Origin: an uncultured Coriobacteriaceae bacterium
GTDB lineage: Bacteria > Actinomycetota > Coriobacteriia > Coriobacteriales > UMGS124
Reading direction: 5' to 3'
Length of the DNA: 15,016 bases
Assembly (NCBI GenBank): GCA_900555105.1
Contig: USJP01000008.1
Location: forward strand, 1 to 15,016
The notes under the pieces are model-generated. The model did no database searches. It worked only from the letters and a program-made list of their open reading frames with translations, and had not been told where the DNA came from. The position numbers were made by a program, and so were the translations under genes. The stretch's first letter is position 1, and every line of letters begins with the position of its first letter. Positions 6,811 to 13,298 of this stretch are shown in pieces.

Positions 6811-7326
6811 ATGGAACCGACGGAGGAAGCCAAGCGCTCCTACGAGGAATTCAACCAGTTTCTCAGGGAGTTCCAAGACGTCTACGACGCCGCCGCGCTC
6901 AAGCTCGGCATATCGCAAAGCGCGTTCGACGTGCTGTGGGCATTGTGCGAGTGCGGGGAAGGCTGTTTGCAGCGCGACATCTGTGCCTATGCCTACTTGG
7001 GCAAACAGACGGTTGGCTCGTCGGTGCACAAGCTTGTGGCCGACGGCATCCTCCATCTCGAGCCAGCTGAGACCGGCAGGGGCATGCGCGTGTTCTTCAC
7101 GCCGCAGGGCAAGAAGTTCGTTGATGAGAACGTGATGCCGCTGCTGCAGGCCGACGTCGAGGCGTTTATCGACATCCCCCCAGACGAGCGCGAGGTGTTG
7201 GTCGGCGCGGCACAGCGCTATCTGCGCGGGCTCAAGGGCCGCTTCGACGCGTTCGAGCCGACGATGCAGTATCCCGCGCCCGCCAAGGCGCATCCCCGTA
7301 CCAAGGATTCAGGCAACAAGGAGTAG
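6811..7326 (+). CDS. MarR-family transcriptional regulator
   Basis: The start is ATG 6811 with GGGAGGG (6801-6807) just upstream; an in-frame TTG at 6766 would overlap the promoter. The 171-residue protein has the MarR layout: an N-terminal dimerisation helix, LGISQSAFDVLWAL, a recognition region around CAYAYLGKQTVGSSVHKLVADGIL, and a wing at ETGRGMRVFFTPQGKKF. The C-terminal ~20 residues are Pro/Lys-rich and extra to the fold. The stop is 7 nt before the MATE gene, and the ribosome site of the latter lies inside the end of marR, so they are co-translated. By analogy with MepR-MepA in Staphylococcus, it probably represses its own operon and is released by a drug-like ligand; this is inference. 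Confidence 0.88.
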   Translation: MEPTEEAKRSYEEFNQFLREFQDVYDAAALKLGISQSAFDVLWALCECGEGCLQRDICAYAYLGKQTVGSSVHKLVADGILHLEPAETGRGMRVFFTPQGKKFVDENVMPLLQADVEAFIDIPPDEREVLVGAAQRYLRGLKGRFDAFEPTMQYPAPAKAHPRTKDSGNKE

Positions 7327-7333
7327 TTCAAAA

Positions 7334-8668
7334 ATGCCAATCGATATTTCAGAGCACTTCACGCTGGGAAAGCTTCTGCGCTTTACTGCCCCAACGGCCG
7401 TCATGATGGTGTTTACCAGCATCTACGGTGTCATCGACGGCCTGTTCGTCTCTAACTTCGTGAGCAAGGAGGCGTTTTCGGCCCTCAACCTCATCTACCC
7501 GTTCATCATGATGATCGGTGCACTGGGCATGATGTTCGGCACCGGTGGCACGGCGCTCGTGGCCAAGACGCTGGGCGAGGGCAAGAAGGAGCGGGCAAAC
7601 GGCCTGTTCTCGCTCATCATCTACACCATTCTTGCCGCGGGTGTCGTGTCTGCGGTGCTCGGTATCATCTTCATGCGCCCGGTGGGCCAGCTGTTCAAGG
7701 CGACCGGCTCGCTGCTCGATCTGGCCGTCCTTTACGGTACCATCTGTGCGATCGCCTTGCCCGCGCTCATGTTGCAGCAGGCATTTCAGAGCTTCTTGCC
7801 CGCAGCGGGCAAGCCGAAGGTCGGCCTTGCCGTCATCATTGGCGCAGGCGTGACAAACATCGTGCTCGATGCCCTGTTCATCATTGTCTTCGGATGGGGC
7901 CTTGCCGGTGCGGCCATCGCTACGGCAATCAGCCAGGTCATCGGTGGCGGTCTGCCTCTTCTCTACTTTGCACGCAAGAACCCGAGCAACCTGCGTCTGG
8001 GCAAGCCCGTAGTTGACCTGCGCGCTCTGGGCAAAGCGTGCACGAACGGTGCTTCCGAGCTTGTGGCAAACCTGTCCATGTCGCTCGTCTCGATGCTGTA
8101 CAACTACCAGCTCATGACCTTCATCGGTGCCGACGGCGTGGCCGCCTACGGCGTCATCCAGTACGTCATCTGGATCTTTGTATCGTTCGTGATGGGCTTC
8201 TCGATGGGCTCGGCGCCGCTTGTGAGCTACCAGTACGGTGCGCAGAACAAGGCGGAGCTGACGAACCTGTTCAAGAAGAGCGTGAGCGTGGTCGCCGCCC
8301 TCAACGTGATTCTCACGGTGCTCGCCGTGTCGCTGACCCGCCCCATTGCGATGCTCTTCGTAGGGTACGACGCCGGTGTGCTCGAACTCACCGTGCAAGC
8401 ACTCTCCATCTACTCGTTCATGCTGCTACTGGCGGGTTTTTCCATCTACGGGTCGGCGTTCTTCACGGCGCTCAATAACGGCCTGGTGTCGGCAGTCATC
8501 TCGTTCGTGCGCACCCTGGTCTTTGAGTGCGGCGCCGTCATCGTGCTGCCCATGATTATGGGCGAGATGGGCATCTGGTACGCCATCCTGGTGGCCGAGG
8601 CCATGTCGGTCCTTCTGACCTGCGGTTTTCTCGCCGGCCTGCGCAAGAACTACGGTTACCTGCAGTAA
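7334..8668 (+). CDS. MATE-family multidrug/Na+ or H+ antiporter
   Basis: The 444-residue protein is strongly hydrophobic, with about twelve membrane helices in two homologous halves. It has the MATE signatures GMMFGTGGTALVAKTLGEGKK in the first half and GFSMGSAPLVSYQYGAQNK in the second, the latter resembling the P..gYNYGA motif of MepA-like members. The N-terminus (HFTLGKLLRFTAPTAVMMV) is typical of the family. AAGGAG at 7318-7323, within the end of marR, serves the ATG at 7334. It sits in the cytoplasmic membrane and probably exports cationic drugs, dyes or host compounds; the substrate cannot be told from sequence. A strong terminator at 8713-8755 closes the operon. Confidence 0.92.
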   Translation: MPIDISEHFTLGKLLRFTAPTAVMMVFTSIYGVIDGLFVSNFVSKEAFSALNLIYPFIMMIGALGMMFGTGGTALVAKTLGEGKKERANGLFSLIIYTILAAGVVSAVLGIIFMRPVGQLFKATGSLLDLAVLYGTICAIALPALMLQQAFQSFLPAAGKPKVGLAVIIGAGVTNIVLDALFIIVFGWGLAGAAIATAISQVIGGGLPLLYFARKNPSNLRLGKPVVDLRALGKACTNGASELVANLSMSLVSMLYNYQLMTFIGADGVAAYGVIQYVIWIFVSFVMGFSMGSAPLVSYQYGAQNKAELTNLFKKSVSVVAALNVILTVLAVSLTRPIAMLFVGYDAGVLELTVQALSIYSFMLLLAGFSIYGSAFFTALNNGLVSAVISFVRTLVFECGAVIVLPMIMGEMGIWYAILVAEAMSVLLTCGFLAGLRKNYGYLQ

Positions 8669-8712
8669 TGCCGAGCGATTGCTTTGGCGGATAGCGTTCG
8701 GCTGAATGTGAG

Positions 8713-8755
8713 GCCGGTGGGCATGCAGTTCACACCTGCATTCCCGCCGGCTTTT
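8713..8755 (+). terminator. Rho-independent terminator of the marR-MATE operon
   Basis: GCCGGTGGG (8713-8721) pairs with CCCGCCGGC (8743-8751) with one G-T wobble. After a single mismatched base on each side, ATGCAG (8723-8728) pairs with CTGCAT (8736-8741) around a 7-nt loop. TTTT follows the stem at once. It lies 45 bp after the MATE stop codon. Confidence 0.85.
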
Positions 8756-8765
8756 CTGCTACTCC

Positions 8766-8787
8766 GTATACCGGTGAGGGGTATACT
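8766..8787 (+). promoter_or_regulatory. Palindromic operator overlapping a probable -10 element
   Basis: GTATACC (8766-8772) and GGTATAC (8780-8786) form a perfect 7-bp inverted repeat with a 7-nt spacer. The right arm overlaps TATACT (8782-8787), a good -10 for a transcript entering the methyltransferase gene. I find no clear -35 at standard spacing, which may mean an activator-dependent promoter. Confidence 0.45.
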
Positions 8788-8796
8788 GGTTCAAAT

Positions 8797-8883
8797 TTAA
8801 CATACATCTCATTGGTCTAAATATATGCTAATTCAGCAAAATACCTGGATACGCATTTTTGATTTTCCTGAAATGTATGTTAA
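8797..8883. repeat. AT-rich 87-bp element with 11-bp perfect inverted ends
   Basis: TTAACATACAT (8797-8807) and ATGTATGTTAA (8873-8883) are exact reverse complements around a 65-bp AT-rich interior, which also contains a small hairpin, TGCT/AGCA (8826-8829 and 8835-8838). The composition contrasts sharply with its surroundings. If transcription starts near 8794, the arms would close a structured RNA leader; alternatively it is a MITE-like remnant. No target duplication is evident at its borders. Confidence 0.5.
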
Positions 8884-8924
8884 TGAATGACCGCTTGGTT
8901 GACGCGCACGTGAAAGGGGCTCGT

Positions 8925-9620
8925 ATGAACGCTACCGACAATGCAACGCATGTGGACGCTGAATCCAGCACCGAGGCGAAGTGGCGTCGCAATGCCCGCC
9001 GGCATACTCGCTGCGTCATGGTGCTACCCGACGATCTTGCCGGCAAGCGCGTGCTTGACATCGAGTGCCGCAAGGGTCTGGGCGCGTTCAAGATTGCCGA
9101 TCGGGTGGGCGAGGGCGGATTCGTCGTTGGGACTGATTCTGCGGCGGAGAAAATCGCCGTCGCGCAAGAGCTCGCGCCCCAGCAGCACTGGGCGGGCGAT
9201 GCCTGGCGGCAGCATATGCGTTTCGTCCAGGCTGACCCAACCGACCTGCTTGCGGCCGGTATCGAAGACGCATCCATCGATGTCGTTGTGGTCAACAGCG
9301 TGCTCAATTTTGCGTCCGACCGCCTTAAGGCGTTCAGTGAGATTGCCCGAGTCCTTGCTCCCGGTGGATATCTCTATCACGACGCAGTGCTGGCTCTCCA
9401 GCCCCTGCCGCCTCTCAGCAAAGCGGGTCCCGCCGCTCCTGTTGCCAATGTCTTTGCGACGGCTCCCACAAAAGAGGAACTTGTACGCATCTTGCAGGAA
9501 GCTGGCTTCTCTAGCTGGGAATTCCTCAACGAACAGCCCCTCGAGCCTCAGCGCGAAGACGCGATCGAGTCACTCTCTGGCCTGACCTTTGAGAGCGCCG
9601 TGGTCCGGGCGTTCGCGTAA
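8925..9620 (+). CDS. Class I SAM-dependent methyltransferase
   Basis: The start is ATG 8925 with AAAGGGG five bases upstream; earlier in-frame ATG and TTG codons lie inside the inverted-repeat leader and lack ribosome sites. The 231-residue protein follows the Rossmann methyltransferase order: VLDIECRKGLGAFKIADRVG (motif I region), VVGTD with the acidic residue after strand 2, FVQADPTDL, SIDVVVVNSVLNF (motif II-like) and EIARVLAPGGYLYHDAV (motif III/post). Motif I has ECRKGLG where most members have GCGxG, like a subgroup with CxxG loops. The target molecule is unknown. The gene is monocistronic, between the MATE terminator and the glycosyltransferase gene. Confidence 0.8.
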   Translation: MNATDNATHVDAESSTEAKWRRNARRHTRCVMVLPDDLAGKRVLDIECRKGLGAFKIADRVGEGGFVVGTDSAAEKIAVAQELAPQQHWAGDAWRQHMRFVQADPTDLLAAGIEDASIDVVVVNSVLNFASDRLKAFSEIARVLAPGGYLYHDAVLALQPLPPLSKAGPAAPVANVFATAPTKEELVRILQEAGFSSWEFLNEQPLEPQREDAIESLSGLTFESAVVRAFA

Positions 9621-9831
9621 CGCCTCCGCCTGCGCTCATTTGTCTGCAAGCATCGTGCCGCGGCGTCGATCCTAATCCCCGTTGCCTCGCCAGCGTGCCC
9701 CTTTGCCCCTTGCTTGCTTTCCGTGCTGCGGCGAGGGTGTGCAGACTCTTCCAACGGGGTACAAATCACCTTATGCTGTGCAGTTCTACGCTGTGTCCCC
9801 TGCTCGAATCTGCTCGAAAGGCCTGCCTCGC

Positions 9832-11292
9832 GTGAAGATCCTCATCGTCATTAACGACTACCTCAACAAGTCAAACGGCATGTGCATCTCCACGCAGCGC
9901 TTTGTCGAGGAGTTCCGTGCGGCAGGTCACGAGGTTCGCATTGCCACGAACGACCGCTACGGCGCCCTCGACTACCCGCTTGGCGTCGTGCGCATCCCGG
10001 TGTTCTCGGGCATCATCGAGAAAGAGGGCTTCACGTTCGCCCGCGTCGACATGCGCACCATTCGCAAGGCCGTGGCCTGGGCCGATGTCGTGCACGTCGA
10101 GGATCCCTTCCTCGTGTGCCGTCTGGCCGCCAGGGAGGCGCGGCGTGCGGGCAAGCCGGTGACGGGCACCTTCCACCTCTACCCCGAGAACATGACGTAT
10201 GCCGTGCATCTGGGTGAGATCGATCCTGTGAACAGGTGTTTCTTGCGGTCGTTTGTCTCTGGCGTGTACAACCGCTGCCTATGCGTGCAGTGCCCCACGG
10301 CCCAGGTTCGCGACAGGCTGGCCGAAGTCGGGGCAACCGCCAAGCTCGAGGTGATCTCGAACGGCATCGCCCAGGCGTTCATCGATGCGGGCAAAAAGCG
10401 GCTGGAGGCAGGCGGGGTCTCTTCCGCCCACCAGGCCGGTGTCGCCGATTCGTCCGGCGTGCTGCGCGTGTTGAGCGTGGGGCGCTTTGCCCCTGAGAAG
10501 AACCAGGCAACCCTCCTCGAGGCAATTGCCCAGGCCAAGCATGGCGGGCAGATGCGCGTGACGCTTGCTGGCAAGGGTCCCATCGAGGCCGAGCTTCGCA
10601 AGAAGGCGGCCGACCTCGGGCTCAATGTCGATTTCGGCTTTTTCGAGCAGGACAAGCTGCGCGATCTCATGTGCGCAAACGACGTCTACGTGCATTGTGC
10701 CGATGTGGAGGTCGAGGGCATGTCGTGCATGGAGGCGTTTGCGTGCGGCTGTGTGCCCGTCATTTCCGACGCCTCCCTCTCCTCAACGAAGGCCTACGCG
10801 CTCACCGAGCACAACATCTTCTCGCATGCAAACGCCGTTGACCTTGCCGTCAAACTCGACTGGCTTTACGAGAATCGCTCCGATCTTGCAGCTTTGAGCA
10901 GGCAATATATCGAGTATGCGCAGGCTCTTGGTGTGCATGGTTGCGCCGAGAAGGTCTTGGCGATGATGGGAGAAGCTTGCAATCAGGTGGTCCGCAGCCA
11001 GGCGGGATACACGGGCCAGGCGCCTTGTGGCCAAGCGGGGCATACGGGCCAGGCGCTTTGCCGCCAAGCGGGGCACGAAGGCCAAGTGGGATGTCCGAGC
11101 CAGATGACCCACGGCCGGGTGGGCCATGCGAACCAGGTGCCTCGCAGCCAGGTGGGACACGCAGACCCGGCTACCGCCTCTGAACCTGTCGGCCCCCACG
11201 CCGTTGCCGCCAGGCTTCGCGTGCGCATCTCCCGCGGGGTGCATCACAGGCTGGGTCGTAATCGAAGGGGTGGCGACAATGGACGTGCTTAA
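9832..11292 (+). CDS. GT4-family glycosyltransferase with tandem-repeat C-terminal tail
   Basis: The best start is GTG 9832, where the family N-terminus VKILIVIND begins, with AAAGG about 10 nt upstream. That gives 486 residues; the frame is open back to 9682, but that part looks non-coding. Residues 1-~200 form the acceptor domain (NGMCISTQRFVEEF, FHLYPENMTYAVHLG). Residues ~215-380 form the nucleotide-sugar domain, with VISNGI, VGRFAPEKNQ, AGKGPIEAELR and the ExxxxxxxE motif E293-E301 in EVEGMSCMEAFACG, as in diacylglycerol or phosphatidylinositol glycosyltransferases. From about residue 384 the protein changes to a Gln/Gly/His/Cys-rich degenerate repeat and then an Arg-rich end, unlike the family. 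It overlaps plsY by 14 bp, so coupled synthesis of a glycolipid is likely; the sugar and acceptor are unknown. Confidence 0.85.
   Translation: MKILIVINDYLNKSNGMCISTQRFVEEFRAAGHEVRIATNDRYGALDYPLGVVRIPVFSGIIEKEGFTFARVDMRTIRKAVAWADVVHVEDPFLVCRLAAREARRAGKPVTGTFHLYPENMTYAVHLGEIDPVNRCFLRSFVSGVYNRCLCVQCPTAQVRDRLAEVGATAKLEVISNGIAQAFIDAGKKRLEAGGVSSAHQAGVADSSGVLRVLSVGRFAPEKNQATLLEAIAQAKHGGQMRVTLAGKGPIEAELRKKAADLGLNVDFGFFEQDKLRDLMCANDVYVHCADVEVEGMSCMEAFACGCVPVISDASLSSTKAYALTEHNIFSHANAVDLAVKLDWLYENRSDLAALSRQYIEYAQALGVHGCAEKVLAMMGEACNQVVRSQAGYTGQAPCGQAGHTGQALCRQAGHEGQVGCPSQMTHGRVGHANQVPRSQVGHADPATASEPVGPHAVAARLRVRISRGVHHRLGRNRRGGDNGRA
10997..11164 (+). repeat. Degenerate 18/15-bp tandem repeat in the glycosyltransferase tail
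   Basis: Ten units mostly starting GCCARG follow head to tail, mostly alternating 18 and 15 bp: GCCAGGCGGGATACACGG, GCCAGGCGCCTTGTG, GCCAAGCGGGGCATACGG, GCCAGGCGCTTTGCC and so on, ending with GCCAGGTGGGACACGCAG (11147-11164). All lengths are multiples of three, so the array stays open and encodes an 11-residue repeat of the type QAGHTGQALCR. It is also open in other frames and on the other strand, which explains several false ORFs there. Confidence 0.8.
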
Positions 11293-11917
11293 CGCGCCCG
11301 TTCTCTATATCGCGCTTGGCTACTTGTCGGGCAGCGTGCTGTATTCGGAGCTGTTCATGCGCTTCTTCCACGGCAAGAGCCTTATGGAGGTCAGCGAGAA
11401 CCACAATCCGGGGTCCTCAAACGCCTTTATATACGGGGGATTTTGGTGCGGCACCCTGTCGGTGGCGTGCGACATATTGAAAGGCCTTTTTCCCGTTTGG
11501 CTCTTCTGCCGCGCGTTTGGTATGGCATCGCCCATGCTTGCTCTTGTCATGGCGGCGCCTGTGCTGGGTCACGCCCGCCCCTGCTTCTTCGGCTTCAAAG
11601 GCGGCATGTGCATCGCCACAAGCTTCGGCGTGCTGCTGGGCCTGCTTCCCTGCGGCGGCCCCTTTATCATGCTGGCCGCGCTCTACCTGGGGCTTTTGCT
11701 TGTCCCGGGTATCGATAACAGCGTGCGGTCCATTCTCGCCTTCGTTGTGCTGCCGGTCTTGGGCGTCGTGGGTGCCTGCCTGGGGCGCCTTGTGCCCGGC
11801 GTCGTGGTCGGCATGCTGCTGGTGTCGCTCGTTGCTCGCAAGAGGATTTGGCCCGACCTTGCCAGCGAGGACCAGGCGCGCTTCTCCCATCTGCGCCTGC
11901 CAGGGGATGCGCACTAG
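11279..11917 (+). CDS. plsY: PlsY-family glycerol-3-phosphate acyltransferase
   Basis: The start is ATG 11279 with GAAGGGG 8 nt upstream, overlapping the glycosyltransferase stop. The 212-residue protein has several membrane segments, typical PlsY size. Family landmarks are GYLSGSVLYSELF (14-26), NPGSSNAF (43-50), D65 and K68 in CDILKGLFPV, and GHARPCFFGFKGG (97-109) followed by an IAT..GVLLGL stretch. Classical PlsY has FKGGKGVAT at the last site; here it is FKGGMCIAT, losing the second lysine and a glycine. PlsY transfers the acyl group of acyl-phosphate to glycerol-3-phosphate in the membrane. The variant motif and pairing with a GT4 enzyme leave open that it is a specialised paralogue acting on another acceptor. 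Confidence 0.83.
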   Translation: MDVLNAPVLYIALGYLSGSVLYSELFMRFFHGKSLMEVSENHNPGSSNAFIYGGFWCGTLSVACDILKGLFPVWLFCRAFGMASPMLALVMAAPVLGHARPCFFGFKGGMCIATSFGVLLGLLPCGGPFIMLAALYLGLLLVPGIDNSVRSILAFVVLPVLGVVGACLGRLVPGVVVGMLLVSLVARKRIWPDLASEDQARFSHLRLPGDAH

Positions 11918-11923
11918 TTCGGA

Positions 11924-11978
11924 GGCGCCTGCCATCCACGAGTCGCCTGCTATCCACGAGGCGCCCGCAGGCCAGAAG
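11924..11978 (+). repeat. 18-bp-period tandem repeat just after plsY
   Basis: GGCGCCTGCCATCCACGA (11924-11941), GTCGCCTGCTATCCACGA (11942-11959) and GGCGCCCGCAGGCCAGAA (11960-11977) follow head to tail; the first two match in 16 of 18 positions. The array begins 6 bp after the plsY stop codon and in a different frame from plsY. It would read EAPAIHESPAIHEAPA if translated. Confidence 0.6.
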
Positions 11979-12026
11979 ACGCCCTTCATCTACGGGGGAC
12001 TCGTTTTCCAGGGGCGCCCTCCGGCC

Positions 12027-12257
12027 CTACACCAAGTGCAGGACGAGGAACACAGCTCCCGGAACGATGAAGGCAGCAAATGAGGCACAGGTCACTGAGG
12101 CCCATGGGATGCATTGCTTGCTTTGGCTCGCGGTACTCCCGCAGGTCTTGCTGACGCTTGTGGATTCTCCCAGATAAAACGCCTTGTATCCTGCCAGGGC
12201 AAACAGGGCGAACGATAGGGTGCAGATGATGAGTGCGGCTGTCATTGCGTAGGGCAT
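12027..12257 (-). CDS. Small two-helix membrane protein of unknown function
   Basis: The ATG at 12257 is preceded by AAGGAGA about 7 nt upstream, one of the best ribosome sites in the window. The 76-residue product has hydrophobic helices at about residues 5-25 (MTAALIICTLSFALFALAGY) and 54-74, joined by a Ser/Thr/Lys-rich loop with two cysteines (C39, C49). I do not recognise the family. It lies downstream of the decayed regulator fragment on the same strand and converges on plsY. Confidence 0.65.
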   Translation of the reverse strand: MPYAMTAALIICTLSFALFALAGYKAFYLGESTSVSKTCGSTASQSKQCIPWASVTCASFAAFIVPGAVFLVLHLV

Positions 12258-12293
12258 GGTCAGTCTCCTTCTCGAATGAAGCTCTTGCAGGCG

Positions 12294-12600
12294 TTACGGG
12301 GCCGGCGGGTTTTCTGTCACCATGGCCCCGCTTGTCACCGTTAGGCGCACGAGGTTGGGGTTGTACGAGTCGCATGAGGCAACAGCGACTGCCCCTGCGT
12401 CATCAAAGAGGCGCGAGAGCACGCGCGGCACGGGGTAGCCTTCTTCTATGCCCAGGTAGCGGGCGCATTTGCCGCGCGCTGCCACCACATCCACCGTCTC
12501 CTCCGCACGTGAAAACGTGAAGATGGCGCCAGTGGCAAGGGTGTACACGTACAGAAGCTTGAGCGTCTTCTCGAGGCCGCCTTCTTGTGGTGCGGCGGTC
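12294..12600 (-). pseudogene. C-terminal fragment of a GntR/HutC-type regulator (UTRA domain)
   Basis: The frame ending with TAA at 12294 contains ETVDVVAARGKCARYLGIEE, then GYPVPRVLSRLFDDAGAVAV, then SCDSYNPNLVRLTV. This fits the pattern of UTRA effector domains: an A..LGI.EG.PV segment, a basic strand, D..G and a final YYxPDL-like strand. The DNA-binding N-terminus is absent; upstream the frame runs into the aminotransferase remnant near 12600. The frame shows no in-frame stop after that junction. The UTRA reading is by eye and moderate in confidence; that it is a fragment is supported by the missing start region. Confidence 0.45.
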
Positions 12601-13298
12601 GACGTCGTTGGGGCTGAACACCAAAGGCGGACGGATCTTCAAGATGTTGCCGGCGGGCCCGCACAGCGAGGTCAGGACGTGGTGCTCACGCATGGCCTCG
12701 ATGAAGTAGACGGCATGCTCGTAGTCGGGCCCCTTTGTGCCGGGCTTTACGACGTCGACGCCGATGAAGAAGCCCGCCCCACGCACATCTCCCAGACAAG
12801 GGTGACGTTTTGCCGCATCGATGAGGGCGTTTTTGAACAAAAGGCCCGTTACCAGGGCGTTTTGCTGGATATGCTCGCCCTCGAGCCTACGAGCAGCGCG
12901 GCAAATTTGAACCCGTGCCTGCGCATATCGGCGATCTGCTCGGCCACGCGCGCGGCCATCCATGTACCGATGTCGTTTGTTCCGAGGCGCCAGGTGTCAG
13001 GTGTGGGAATCATGCGCATGTCGGGCGGCATGGGCTGGTCGGTCCCGATTGAGGGAGACAGACCCGTTATCAGCGCCATGTTGCCGTGGTATGCCTCCGA
13101 TGTCACGATGACGCCCGTGCCACCCGTGGCTGCGCGGGCCATGCGCACGGCGAGGTCGTTGGCCTCCGAGCCTGAGCATTCGAACATGACCCGGTCCACT
13201 TCAGGGGGCAGCAGGGCCACGAGATGCTCGGCGCAGTTCACGATACCTTCGTGCAGGTAGCGTGTGTGCGTGTTGAGCGTCGAGATAGGTTGCCCCAT
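12600..13298 (-). pseudogene. Internally deleted class III aminotransferase remnant
   Basis: Two frames must be joined. From ATG 13298 the first reads LNTHTRYLHEGIVNCAEHL, then FECSGSEANDLAVRMARA, SEAYHGN and DMRRHGFKFAALLV, which match the N-terminal half of the large subgroup of class III aminotransferases (AGXT2L/ethanolamine-phosphate lyase-like). It changes frame near 12890, ending at a stop at 12849. The second frame resumes at QQNALVTGLLFKNAL, then DVRGAGFFIGVDVV and NILKIRPPLVFSPNDVD, the family C-terminus. About 150 residues between them are missing, including the segment with the PLP-binding lysine, so it cannot be an active aminotransferase. The family N-terminus is missing too. 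It follows a phosphotransferase fragment, the order seen in large fused APH-peptidase-aminotransferase proteins. Confidence 0.7.

Noticed and set aside
9682..9831. N-terminal extension of the glycosyltransferase from 9682
   Set aside because: Residues are Cys/Pro-rich and unlike the family; homology begins at VKILIVIND, and GTG 9832 has a ribosome site.
10997..11164. CRISPR array
   Set aside because: Units are contiguous 15-18 bp without spacers, and no cas genes are nearby.
10783..11247. Minus-strand ORFs across the glycosyltransferase repeat
   Set aside because: They are open only because the repeat period is a multiple of three; no start signals.
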